Source: Erysipelotrichaceae bacterium
GTDB taxonomy: Bacteria > Bacillota_I > Bacilli_A > Erysipelotrichales > Erysipelotrichaceae
Length of the DNA stretch: 36,523 nucleotides
Assembly: GCA_017441765.1 (NCBI GenBank)
Contig: JAFRVK010000040.1
Location: 1 to 36,523, forward strand
Direction: 5' to 3'
Both the position numbers and the translations under genes were made by a program. This document shows, in pieces, positions 22,590 through 30,812 of this stretch; within the stretch, counting starts at the first letter, position 1, and each line of letters begins with the position of its first letter. The notes under the pieces were generated by a model. The model saw nothing but the letters and a program-made list of their open reading frames with translations, was not told where the DNA came from and did no database searches.

Positions 22590-23535
22590 AGAACTGAACA
22601 AACGTGTCTATGTGCGGCAGCTGAAGGAATACTTCAATCTGGAACAGCTATCCGGAGATGACAGTTCCCTGGATCGCTGGATCATCGCGCCGGATGTCAA
22701 CCGTCCCGGCTTGGAACTGTCCGGCTATCTGGAATCCAACGACCTGAAACGTGTCGTTGTCTTAGGAACAAAAGAGTATGAATACATGACCAAACTGGAT
22801 CAGGAGACCCAGCGTCTGCGTTTTGAGATCATTACCGACTCCTATACGCCATGCATCATCATTTCGGATGGTTTCGAACCTCTGGATTCTCTGATCTGGC
22901 TGGCCAACGACAAGAACTTCCCGGTCTTCCGGTATGAAGGAAAGACCTATCAGCTGATGGTCGATCTGGTTTCCTATCTGTCCGAACAGCTGGCTGTAAC
23001 CGATACGATCCACGGGGTCATGATGAATATCTACGGAAGAGGTGTGATGATCACAGGAAAATCAGGCATAGGTAAATCCGAACTGGCGCTGGATCTGATC
23101 AACAGGGGACACATGCTGGTTGCAGACGACTGTATCGAAGTGACCAGAGTCCATACCAGCATCATCTGCCAGGCACCGAAGATGCTGAAGCGGATGCTGG
23201 AGATCCGAGGCCTTGGCATTGTGGATGTGACCCGGATGTTTGGCGCAAACGCCTTCCTGAACCGCTGTAACCTTGATTTTGTGATCAATCTTGTCAAACA
23301 GGATGAAACAGTCGAACAGGATCGTCTCAATCCGATCAACCGGACCAAGGATGTCTTGGGACTGGAAAAGCCGATGCTGGTCATTCCGATCACTGAAGGC
23401 AAATCCCTGTCTGTCATCATCGAAGCGGCTGTTTCCAATTATCTTCTGAAAAAACTCGGCTATGATTCGAATGAAGAATTCAAGCAGGAATATCGCGAAT
23501 CGCTTATCCGTAAAGGAGAACAGAACGATGATTAG
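22579..23535 (+). CDS. hprK: HPr kinase/phosphorylase
   Basis: A 318-residue bifunctional enzyme that phosphorylates HPr on Ser46 and, in reverse, uses phosphate to release it as pyrophosphate. It is the central sensor of carbon catabolite repression in Firmicutes. Walker A G160-KSGIGKS167 follows a conserved IHGVMMNIYGRGVMI stretch (His145), and the HprK signature EIRGLGIVDVTRMFG comes after VADDCIEV. The ATG at 22579 has AGGTGA 6 bases upstream and lies inside the end of uvrA. Its stop overlaps lgt, whose fused HAD domain resembles PpaX, the pyrophosphatase that removes the product of HprK. Confidence 0.97.
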   Translation: MANEELNKRVYVRQLKEYFNLEQLSGDDSSLDRWIIAPDVNRPGLELSGYLESNDLKRVVVLGTKEYEYMTKLDQETQRLRFEIITDSYTPCIIISDGFEPLDSLIWLANDKNFPVFRYEGKTYQLMVDLVSYLSEQLAVTDTIHGVMMNIYGRGVMITGKSGIGKSELALDLINRGHMLVADDCIEVTRVHTSIICQAPKMLKRMLEIRGLGIVDVTRMFGANAFLNRCNLDFVINLVKQDETVEQDRLNPINRTKDVLGLEKPMLVIPITEGKSLSVIIEAAVSNYLLKKLGYDSNEEFKQEYRESLIRKGEQNDD

Positions 23536-24991
23536 CTTCTTCCCTGATGCCCAGACATTTATTGCTCTGCGTATCGGTTCATTGGCTCTGGATGTGCGCT
23601 GGTACGCCGTACTGATCCTGATCGGTGCTGCGATCGCCTATGTCGTATCGAAACGTTCTGCCAAAGAATGCAGATATATCGATATGCCTTATTTCGATGA
23701 TCTGTTCATCTATACGTTATGGGTCGGCATCATGGGTGCGAGGCTGTGGTTCTGTGTATTCTATAACTTTTCCTATTATATGGCTCATCCGTTTGAAATT
23801 ATCCGTATCTGGGACGGAGGGTTGGCAATCCAGGGAGGACTGGTATTCGGCGCTTTGTTCGCATACTGGTTTATCCGCAGGAAGCATTATCCTTTCATGA
23901 AATTCATGGATATTCTCTTGCCGAATGTCCTGATCGGTCAGGCGGTAGGCCGCTGGGGAAATTTTGTCAATCAGGAATGTCATGGAGGAGAAGTTGCAGA
24001 AAGCTATTTCAACGGTATCCTTTCTTTTCTGAAAGAAGGTATGTATATCAACGGGCATTACTATGAACCTTTATTCTTCTATGAATCGATCCTGTGTTTT
24101 GTCGGCTGGATCCTGATCAGTTTCATTCTGCGCAAGCATCAGAACAAGCGCGGTGATCTGGCATATGCCTATCTGATGTGGTATGGGACAGGACGTTTCT
24201 TTATCGAAGCAAGAAGAACGGATTCTCTCTATATCGGCAATCTCAAGATGGCCCAAGTGACTTCTCTGATTTTCATTGTCGTAGGCATACTGGGATATCT
24301 CGGTGTTCTTGACAGATGGTTCAAGAAAGAAAAACCGGTCGTTATCTTTGATTTTGACGGGACGCTGATGGATACCCGCGAAAGCATCTACGAAGCATAC
24401 AAAGCCTTGTTCGAGAAATATTCCGATTTATCCAAATTCACTCCGGAAGTGAAACAGGAAGTGATCGGTCCTGCGCTGAAGGATCTGTTCCCGAAGTATT
24501 TTCCGGGAATCGATTATGATACTTTGTATGCGGACTATCGGAAACGTCAGCTTGAAGTCCGAGAGGCAGTGACGCACATGATGCCTCATGCGGAAGAAGT
24601 GCTGAAATACCTTCATGTGAATGGCTATAAAGTGGGAATCATTTCGACCAGAACCAATGAAGGGATACGGGAACTGCTTAAGATGTTTGATGCGGAACAG
24701 TATATCGATGATATCTGCGGTCTGCGCGATGTGGAGAATCTGAAACCGGATCCGGAAGGGATCTTCAAACTCATAAACAATAATTCCTGGAATAAGGATT
24801 GTGTCATGGTGGGCGATTCTGTTATGGACATCAGATGCGGACTGAATTATGGGGCATATACGGTGGCATATCTTTCTGATCCGGAACGGAGCCAGGAACT
24901 GTCTCAGATCGCGAATGAAGCGATCACGGATCTCGAAGAATTGTTGACGATCCTGAAGAAAGATATCAGTTTTACCTACGATCAGCGATAA
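23528..24991 (+). CDS. lgt: Fusion of Lgt (prolipoprotein diacylglyceryl transferase) and a PpaX-like HAD phosphatase
   Basis: A 487-residue two-domain protein. Residues 1-262 are Lgt, the membrane enzyme that puts diacylglycerol on the lipobox cysteine of prolipoproteins: multiple helices, WDGGLAIQGG (the E. coli His103 position is Gln102 here) and the signature GRWGNFVNQE at 141-150. Residues 270-475 are a HAD hydrolase with motif I F-D275-F-D277-GT, motif II Ser373, motif III Lys406 and motif IV GD430SVMD434; VIGPAL resembles the PpaX phosphatase group. In Bacillus subtilis hprK, lgt and ppaX are adjacent separate genes. GGAG precedes the ATG at 23528; the longer frame to 23462 lies inside hprK. 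Confidence 0.95.
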   Translation: MISFFPDAQTFIALRIGSLALDVRWYAVLILIGAAIAYVVSKRSAKECRYIDMPYFDDLFIYTLWVGIMGARLWFCVFYNFSYYMAHPFEIIRIWDGGLAIQGGLVFGALFAYWFIRRKHYPFMKFMDILLPNVLIGQAVGRWGNFVNQECHGGEVAESYFNGILSFLKEGMYINGHYYEPLFFYESILCFVGWILISFILRKHQNKRGDLAYAYLMWYGTGRFFIEARRTDSLYIGNLKMAQVTSLIFIVVGILGYLGVLDRWFKKEKPVVIFDFDGTLMDTRESIYEAYKALFEKYSDLSKFTPEVKQEVIGPALKDLFPKYFPGIDYDTLYADYRKRQLEVREAVTHMMPHAEEVLKYLHVNGYKVGIISTRTNEGIRELLKMFDAEQYIDDICGLRDVENLKPDPEGIFKLINNNSWNKDCVMVGDSVMDIRCGLNYGAYTVAYLSDPERSQELSQIANEAITDLEELLTILKKDISFTYDQR

Positions 24992-24998
24992 ATGAAAG

Positions 24999-25043
24999 AA
25001 GATCTCATGATCTGACAATTGATGCAGATGATAAGATCTTTTT
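24999..25043 (+). terminator. Terminator of the uvrA-hprK-lgt operon
   Basis: A 16-base arm at 24999-25014 pairs with 25025-25040 with two mismatches, followed by a T-run. Confidence 0.8.
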
Positions 25044-25084
25044 ATGAATATTCGTTTTTTCCTTTCATTATCATGAGATTCAAG

Positions 25085-25110
25085 TATAATAGGAAACAGA
25101 AAACAGGAGG
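25085..25110 (+). promoter_or_regulatory. -10 box and ribosome site of upp
   Basis: TATAAT at 25085-25090 with a weak TTTCAT -35 sixteen bases upstream; AGGAGG at 25105-25110 is 9 bases from the ATG at 25120 and touches the ATG at 25111, which decides for the later start. Confidence 0.6.
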
Positions 25111-25119
25111 ATGTTTTTT

Positions 25120-25740
25120 ATGGTAACGGTATTAGATCACCCGCTGATCACTCACAAACTGGCGATCATGCGTAATGAAGAGACAGGACATAAGGATTTC
25201 AGAGAAAATCTCAATGAGATCGCTTCCCTGATGGCCTATGAAGTCTGCCGGGATCTTCCTTTGAGAGATGTGCATATCACGACACCGATGGGACCGTGTG
25301 GCACGAAAGAACTTGATACGGAAGTGATCCTGGTTCCGATCCTGCGTGCAGGCATGGGATTGGTCGATGGCATCATGGATCTGATTCCTACCGCTAAGGT
25401 CGGATTCATCGGCTTGTACAGAGATGAAAAGACCCTGGAGCCGGTGGAATATTTTGCCAAATTTCCGAAAGAACTGCCTGATGGCGTCGTGCTCGTTCTG
25501 GACCCGATGCTGGCGACAGGCGGAAGCGCTATCGCTGCTGTCGATATGATCAAGAAAAGGGGAGCCAAGAATATCCGCATGGTCTGTCTGGTAGGTGCTC
25601 CTGAAGGCGTTAAAGCCTTTACGGAAGCGCATCCTGATGTGGACCTGTATCTGGCGGCTCTTGATGATCATCTCAACGACATCGGCTATATCGTCCCTGG
25701 TTTGGGTGATGCAGGCGACAGGATCTACGGTACCAAGTAA
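25120..25740 (+). CDS. upp: Uracil phosphoribosyltransferase
   Basis: A 206-residue salvage enzyme joining uracil and PRPP to give UMP. The PRPP-binding loop [12 protein letters not shown] and the uracil-binding C-terminus [15 protein letters not shown] are present, with the conserved [13 protein letters not shown] in between; length matches the family. The start [13 protein letters not shown] fits the usual N-terminus. It is a single-gene unit with its own promoter and terminator, in front of the convergent adhE gene. Confidence 0.97.
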   Translation: MVTVLDHPLITHKLAIMRNEETGHKDFRENLNEIASLMAYEVCRDLPLRDVHITTPMGPCGTKELDTEVILVPILRAGMGLVDGIMDLIPTAKVGFIGLYRDEKTLEPVEYFAKFPKELPDGVVLVLDPMLATGGSAIAAVDMIKKRGAKNIRMVCLVGAPEGVKAFTEAHPDVDLYLAALDDHLNDIGYIVPGLGDAGDRIYGTK

Positions 25741-25752
25741 ATATATAAACAG

Positions 25753-25788
25753 AAACCTCTGATTCATCTTGTGATTCAGAGGTTTTTT
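25753..25788 (+). terminator. Terminator of upp
   Basis: Stem AAACCTCTGA (25753-25762) with TCAGAGGTTT (25776-25785) and a T6 run ending at 25788. Weakly usable by adhE on the other strand. Confidence 0.88.
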
Positions 25789-25826
25789 GTAGAGTTATTC
25801 GTATGGAATACAGGATAATGATTTAT

Positions 25827-28442
25827 CTAGTTTCCTTCGTATGCTTTCAGAAGGATCTCTTTCATATCCTCAACCAGCGGAACTCTTGGATTGGCCGGTG
25901 AGCACTGGTCTTCGTATGCGGCGACTGCGATCTCATCAAGATGTTTCTGGAGTTCTTCTTTTGCAATGCCCATGGCTTTCAGATTCGGATCCAGTCCGCA
26001 TTCCTTGCACAGATCGATGACGGCCTGTGCCAGCGATTCGACACCCTGCTTTGGCGTCTCGGCTTTTAAGCCTAAAAGCTTGGCGATTTCCTGATATTTC
26101 TCATCCGCACAGTAGTGATTGTATTTCGGCCAGACAGAGAGCTTGTTCGGGATCTGTCCGTTGTAACGGATCACATGCGGGAGCAATACGGCACAGGTAT
26201 AGCCATGTACGGTATGGAACTGAGCTCCTACCTTGTGAGCCAGGGAGTGCGTCATACCAAGGAAAGCGTTCGCAAAAGCCATACCTGCTATGGTTGCAGC
26301 GTTATGCATCTTTTCTCTGGCCAGAAGATCGTTCTTTCCATCTTTGACCGCTCTAGGAAGATACTGGAATACCAGCTGTATCGCTTTGAGGCATAAGCCA
26401 TCGGTATAGTCGTTCGCCATGACAGAGACGTAGGCTTCGATCGCATGAGTCAGGACATCCAGGCCGGTCATTGCTGTGGCTTTGGCAGGAAGGTTGGTCG
26501 TAAATTCCGGATCGATGATGGCGATCGTCGGAGTCAGAGAGTAGTCGGTCAATGGATATTTTTTGTTGTTCGCTTTGTCGGAGATAACTGCAAACGGTGT
26601 GACTTCGGAACCGGTACCCGAAGTGGTTGGAATGCAGATCAGTCTTGATTTACGGCCAAGTTCAGGGTATTTGAAGGCACGTTTGCGGATATCCATGAAC
26701 TTTTGTTTCAGGTCATCGAAATTGACCTCAGGATGTTCATAGAAGAGCCACATGCCCTTGGCCGCATCCATGACGGATCCTCCACCCAGTGCTATGATCG
26801 CATCCGGCTTGAAGATATCCATCATTCTCGCACCCTTGGTAACTGTGGTGATATCCGGATCCGGTTCGACATCGCAGAACAGCTGTATCTGTACCTTGTT
26901 TCTTCTGAGATTGAGCTGTTCGGTGATCTTTGAAAGATAACCCAGTTCGACCATGGAAGTATCTGTTACCAGGAATACTTTATTCAGATCCTTGCAGGAT
27001 TGCAGATACTGGATGGAATTTCGTTCGAAATAGATCTTCTGAGGGACTTTGAACCACTGCACTGTATTTCTCCTTTTACCGACTTTTTTGATATTAAGCA
27101 GATTGACTGCCGAAACATTGCCGCCGATCGAATTATGGCCATAGGAACCGCATCCTAAAGTCAATGACGGCAGGAACGAGTTATAGACGTTGCCGATCCC
27201 GCCAAAAGTGGAAGGCGAGTTCCAGATGATACGCATCGCGAGGATGCGATCGCCATAGGCGTCTGCCAGTTCCTGGGACTTGCAATGGATCGCTGCGCTG
27301 TGTCCGAGACCGTTGAATTTGACGATCCTATCAGCAAGTTCGAAGCCTTCTTTCTCGTCTTTGGATTGATAGAACGCCAGTACAGGAGACAGTTTTTCTC
27401 TTGACAGAGGTTCTTTTATGCCTGCCTGCTTGCATCTGACGCCAAGGATCACAGCATCTTTCGGAACCGATATTCCTGCCTGTTCAGCGATCCACTGTAC
27501 AGGCTTTCCTGCGATTGCCGGATTCAATACAGCCATCTCGACACCTTTTTCATTCTCGGCATAACCGAACATGTACCGGGAGAGTTTCTTCTTTTCTTCA
27601 CTGTTCAGGAAATGGACTTTGAATGTTTTAAACATTTTTATGGCTTCATCATAGATTTCTTTATCGATGATGATCGACTGTTCGCTGGCGCAGATCATGC
27701 CATTGTCGAAAGATTTCGATAAGACGATATCATTGACAGCCTGACGGATATCGCAGGATCTATGCATGTAAGCAGGGACATTGCCCGCGCCGACACCCAT
27801 GGCAGGTTTGCCGCAGCTGTAGGCAGCTTTGACCATCGCGTTGCCTCCGGTTGCCAGGATCGTCGCGACACCCGGATGATTCATCAGTGCCGTGGTCGCA
27901 TCCATGGAAGGATGTTCGATCCACTGGATGCAGTTGACAGGTGCACCAGCCGCTTCTGCCGCTTCTTTCATGACGATCGCTGCCTGTTTCGAAGAATTCT
28001 GTGCTCCCGGATGGAAAGCGAATATGATCGGGTTCCTGGTCTTCAGACAGATCAGTGATTTAAAGATGACCGTCGAAGTCGGATTGGTGACAGGAGTGAT
28101 CCCGCAGATCACTCCGACCGGTTCCGCGATTTCTGTAATGCCGGTGACCGGATCATCGGAAATGACGCCGACCGTTTTCAGATGGCGCATATTGTTTACG
28201 ACATACTCGCAGGCGAAAAGGTTCTTGGTTGCCTTGTCTTCAAAGACACCGCGTCCTGTTTCGTCGATCGCCGCTTTTGCCAGGATGCCATGATTGTCTA
28301 ATCCGGCAACCGAACACTTCGCTACGATATAATCGATCTTCTCCTGATCGAAATCCTCAAATTCTTCCAAAGCCTTGGCAGCTTTGCTTACAAGTTCATC
28401 GATCTCCATGATGACTTGATCATGTCCGTTCATTTCTTTCAT
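25827..28442 (-). CDS. adhE: Bifunctional acetaldehyde/alcohol dehydrogenase
   Basis: An 871-residue AdhE, turning acetyl-CoA to ethanol through acetaldehyde with two NADH. Residues 1-445 are the CoA-acylating aldehyde dehydrogenase with the catalytic Cys in SFDNGMICASEQS; from about 470 comes an iron-dependent alcohol dehydrogenase with GGGSVMDAAKGM for NAD and metal-binding residues including MTHSLAHKVGAQFHTVHG. Its length equals the usual form. GAGGA lies about 8 bases before the ATG. The promoter carries a Rex-type operator, so it is expected to be repressed when NADH is low. AdhE normally forms cytoplasmic spirosome filaments. Confidence 0.97.
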   Translation of the reverse strand: MKEMNGHDQVIMEIDELVSKAAKALEEFEDFDQEKIDYIVAKCSVAGLDNHGILAKAAIDETGRGVFEDKATKNLFACEYVVNNMRHLKTVGVISDDPVTGITEIAEPVGVICGITPVTNPTSTVIFKSLICLKTRNPIIFAFHPGAQNSSKQAAIVMKEAAEAAGAPVNCIQWIEHPSMDATTALMNHPGVATILATGGNAMVKAAYSCGKPAMGVGAGNVPAYMHRSCDIRQAVNDIVLSKSFDNGMICASEQSIIIDKEIYDEAIKMFKTFKVHFLNSEEKKKLSRYMFGYAENEKGVEMAVLNPAIAGKPVQWIAEQAGISVPKDAVILGVRCKQAGIKEPLSREKLSPVLAFYQSKDEKEGFELADRIVKFNGLGHSAAIHCKSQELADAYGDRILAMRIIWNSPSTFGGIGNVYNSFLPSLTLGCGSYGHNSIGGNVSAVNLLNIKKVGKRRNTVQWFKVPQKIYFERNSIQYLQSCKDLNKVFLVTDTSMVELGYLSKITEQLNLRRNKVQIQLFCDVEPDPDITTVTKGARMMDIFKPDAIIALGGGSVMDAAKGMWLFYEHPEVNFDDLKQKFMDIRKRAFKYPELGRKSRLICIPTTSGTGSEVTPFAVISDKANNKKYPLTDYSLTPTIAIIDPEFTTNLPAKATAMTGLDVLTHAIEAYVSVMANDYTDGLCLKAIQLVFQYLPRAVKDGKNDLLAREKMHNAATIAGMAFANAFLGMTHSLAHKVGAQFHTVHGYTCAVLLPHVIRYNGQIPNKLSVWPKYNHYCADEKYQEIAKLLGLKAETPKQGVESLAQAVIDLCKECGLDPNLKAMGIAKEELQKHLDEIAVAAYEDQCSPANPRVPLVEDMKEILLKAYEGN

Positions 28443-28466
28443 AACAGTTTCCTCACATATGTCACC

Positions 28467-28495
28467 ATTATATAGTGAAAAAATTCACAAGTAAA
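28467..28495 (-). promoter_or_regulatory. adhE promoter with Rex-type operator
   Basis: Minus-strand -35 TTTACT and -10 TATAAT (28472-28467) are 17 bases apart. The spacer is filled by an 18-base near-palindrome at 28473-28490, TTGTGAA-N4-TTCACTA on the minus strand, which matches the Rex consensus TTGTGAA-N4-TTCACAA at 13 of 14 set positions. Rex releases DNA when NADH rises, so binding here would block polymerase until NADH builds up. Confidence 0.75.
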
Positions 28496-28517
28496 GAATA
28501 ATTATGATAAAACATGA

Positions 28518-28547
28518 TTGAGATAGAAAGAACAGTTGTGCTAGAAT
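28518..28547 (+). promoter_or_regulatory. Promoter of the metG T-box leader
   Basis: TTGAGA (28518-28523), 18-base spacer and TAGAAT (28542-28547), with a TG one base before the -10 (extended -10). Confidence 0.6.
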
Positions 28548-28555
28548 AGAACTGT

Positions 28556-28753
28556 TATTGATAATGAGAGATAGAGTGGCTTCGATCATTTGAAGAGAAC
28601 TGATGGCTGGTGCGAATCAGGAGTGATGCTGCTACAGATGGATCTTGAATCTTCCTGTCGATAGGTAGGCAGGAACGTTGACTGCGTTAAAGTAATGAAG
28701 TTACAAATGAAGGTGGTAACGCGTCAGAAGACGCCCTTTGATCACCTTTTTTA
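28556..28753 (+). ncRNA. T-box leader (methionyl-tRNA sensing)
   Basis: This about 200-base leader fills the 327-base gap between adhE and metG. The T-box sequence AATGAAGGTGGTAACGCG (28706-28723) fits the AANNAGGGUGGNACCGCG consensus with two changes, and its TGGT pairs with the ACCA end expected of tRNA-Met. A GA-type motif GAGAGATAG and an apical stem CTGAT...ATCAG with a GGTGCGA loop mark stem I. Possible Met specifier codons are ATG at 28626-28628 or 28638-28640. The terminator pairs AAGGTG (28710-28715) with CACCTT (28743-28748) and ends in T6. Uncharged tRNA-Met should promote read-through. Confidence 0.88.
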
Positions 28754-28769
28754 TTTTTAGGAGGATAGT

Positions 28770-30698
28770 ATGGAAAACAAAGGCAAGTATTACATCACAA
28801 CCGCGATCGCTTATGCCAGCGGAAAACCGCACATCGGCAATACCTATGAAATCATCATGGCTGACAGCATCGCGAGATACAAGAAGATGCTGGGCTATGA
28901 CGTCTATTTTCAGACCGGAACCGATGAGCATGGTTTGAAGATCGAAGAAAAGGCCAATGCCACAGGCATGACTCCGAAACAGTTTGTCGATATTCAGGCA
29001 GCGGAAATCAAGAGGATCTTTGATCTGATGAATACTTCCTATGACCGTTTCATCCGTACCACGGATGACGATCATGAGAAACAGGTCAAGAAGATCTTCA
29101 AGAAACTCTATGATCAGGGTGATATCTATAAGAGCGAATACGAAGGCTGGTACTGCACGCCTTGCGAATCGTTCTGGACGGATTCCCAATTGGTTGATGG
29201 AAAGTGCCCGGACTGCGGAAGAGAAGTACATAAAGAGAAGGAAGAGTCTTATTTCTTTAAACTGAGCAAGTATCAGAAACAGCTGGAAAAGTATATCGAA
29301 GAACACGATGAGTTCATCCAGCCGGAATCAAGAAAGAATGAGATGATCAACAACTTCCTGAAGCCGGGTCTGCAGGATCTGTGTGTATCACGTACATCTT
29401 TCAAATGGGGCATTCCGGTCGATTTCGATCCGAAGCATGTCGTTTATGTCTGGATCGATGCGTTAAGCAATTACATTACCGGATTAGGCTATGATGTGGA
29501 TGGCGATCACGGGGAACTGTACAAGAAATACTGGCCGGCAGATCTGCATCTGATCGGAAAGGATATTATCCGTTTCCACACCATCTACTGGCCGATCATG
29601 CTGATGGCGCTGGATGTGCCGCTGCCAAAACAGGTCTTCGGACATCCGTGGATGCTGGTAGGGGAGGACAAGATATCCAAGTCCAAAGGCAATGCGATCT
29701 ATGCCGATGACCTGGTTCATTTCTTTGGGGTGGATGCGGTACGTTATTATGTGCTCCATGAGATGCCTTTTGCTCAGGATGGCACGATCACCTGGGAACT
29801 GATGATCGAAAGGATCAATTCCGATCTGGCCAATGTTTTCGGCAACCTGGTCAACCGGACCATTGCCATGACCAACAAGTATTTCAATGGCGTACTGAAT
29901 AAAGACTTTGTCGAAGAAGAGATTGACAAAGAATTCAAGGAACAGATCCTGAAAGCCGTAAAGACTGTCGAAGAAAAGATGGACAGACTCAGAGTCGGAG
30001 ATTCTCTGGAAGCGATCATGGAACTCTACCGCCGCTGCAACAAGTACATCGACGAGACGGAACCATGGGTTTTGGCCAAGGACGAAAGCAGCAAAGCCCG
30101 TTTGAATACTGTGCTGTACAACCTGCTGGAAGGTATCCGTATCGGAACTGTTCTGCTGTCGCCATTCCTTCCGGAAACGGCAGAAAAGGTCTTTGCCCAG
30201 CTGAATACGCAGGCGACATCCTATGATACGCTGCAGGAATTTGGCGGATTCGAATGCAACAGAGCCACGGAAGAACCGACCGTGCTGTTTGCCCGTCTGG
30301 ATCCGGTCAAGACGATGGAAGAGGTCCATGCCTATCTGGACAGGGATGTACCGAAAGTCGAGCACAAAGCCGAGATCGCTTTCGAAGATTTCGATAAAGT
30401 CGAAATGGTCGTAGGCAAGGTGCTGGAATGTACGAAACATCCGGATGCAGACAAGATCCTTGTTTTCAAGGTCGATTTCGGTTATGAACAGCGACAGATT
30501 CTTTCCGGTGTCGCGCAATTCTACAAGCCTGAAGAGCTGATCGGCAGAAAAGTCATCGCGGTCATGAACCTGAAACCGAGAAAGATCCGGGGTCTGGATT
30601 CCAACGGCATGCTACTGTCGGCAGTCAAGGAAGAGAATGGCAAAGAAAAACTGGAACTGCTCACTTCAGAAATGGACATCGGTTCAATCGTCTGCTAA
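28770..30698 (+). CDS. metG: Methionyl-tRNA synthetase
   Basis: A 642-residue class I synthetase charging tRNA-Met. The HIGH-like motif is PHIG (from residue 20) and the KMSKS-like motif is KISKS; the zinc-binding insert has CTPCESF and CPDCGR. The anticodon-binding helical domain follows, and from about residue 535 there is a C-terminal tRNA-binding (Trbp111-like) domain, FEDFDKVEMVVGKVLE, that helps dimerise and bind tRNA. AGGAGG is 5 bases before the ATG. It is regulated by the T-box leader upstream and ends at its own terminator. Confidence 0.97.
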   Translation: MENKGKYYITTAIAYASGKPHIGNTYEIIMADSIARYKKMLGYDVYFQTGTDEHGLKIEEKANATGMTPKQFVDIQAAEIKRIFDLMNTSYDRFIRTTDDDHEKQVKKIFKKLYDQGDIYKSEYEGWYCTPCESFWTDSQLVDGKCPDCGREVHKEKEESYFFKLSKYQKQLEKYIEEHDEFIQPESRKNEMINNFLKPGLQDLCVSRTSFKWGIPVDFDPKHVVYVWIDALSNYITGLGYDVDGDHGELYKKYWPADLHLIGKDIIRFHTIYWPIMLMALDVPLPKQVFGHPWMLVGEDKISKSKGNAIYADDLVHFFGVDAVRYYVLHEMPFAQDGTITWELMIERINSDLANVFGNLVNRTIAMTNKYFNGVLNKDFVEEEIDKEFKEQILKAVKTVEEKMDRLRVGDSLEAIMELYRRCNKYIDETEPWVLAKDESSKARLNTVLYNLLEGIRIGTVLLSPFLPETAEKVFAQLNTQATSYDTLQEFGGFECNRATEEPTVLFARLDPVKTMEEVHAYLDRDVPKVEHKAEIAFEDFDKVEMVVGKVLECTKHPDADKILVFKVDFGYEQRQILSGVAQFYKPEELIGRKVIAVMNLKPRKIRGLDSNGMLLSAVKEENGKEKLELLTSEMDIGSIVC

Positions 30699-30706
30699 AC
30701 AATCAT

Positions 30707-30732
30707 AAACGCTATCATCGGATAGCGTTTTA
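30707..30732 (+). terminator. Terminator of metG
   Basis: Perfect 10-bp stem AAACGCTATC (30707-30716) with GATAGCGTTT (30721-30730), 4-base loop, short T-run. Confidence 0.85.
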
Positions 30733-30753
30733 TGTAGGATCACATCTGTATGT

Positions 30754-30812
30754 CTGTCATCGTTAAAGTTTCGCTGTCATCATAAATATTCCTATTGTAT
30801 AATAGACTCATG
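30754..30812 (+). promoter_or_regulatory. murT promoter, leaderless type, with direct repeats
   Basis: TATAAT (30798-30803) is six bases before the murT ATG at 30810, and no ribosome site exists. CTGTCA (30774-30779) may serve as -35 at 18 bases. CTGTCATC occurs twice, at 30754-30761 and 30774-30781, 20 bases apart. Confidence 0.55.

Noticed and set aside
23462-23527. N-terminal extension of the lgt fusion to 23462
   Set aside because: It lies within hprK, adds a basic non-membrane stretch foreign to Lgt and has no ribosome site; the ATG at 23528 does.
24428-25018. 196-residue minus-strand open frame inside the HAD domain of lgt
   Set aside because: Complement of a recognised domain, with no start site or family match.
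25111-25119. ATG at 25111 as the start of upp
   Set aside because: AGGAGG touches this codon, leaving no spacing; the ATG at 25120 has 9 bases and gives the usual N-terminus.
29484-30518. 344-residue open frame on the minus strand inside metG
   Set aside because: It lies wholly opposite a certain metG, has no family signal or ribosome site, and shows the composition expected from a complement of coding sequence.
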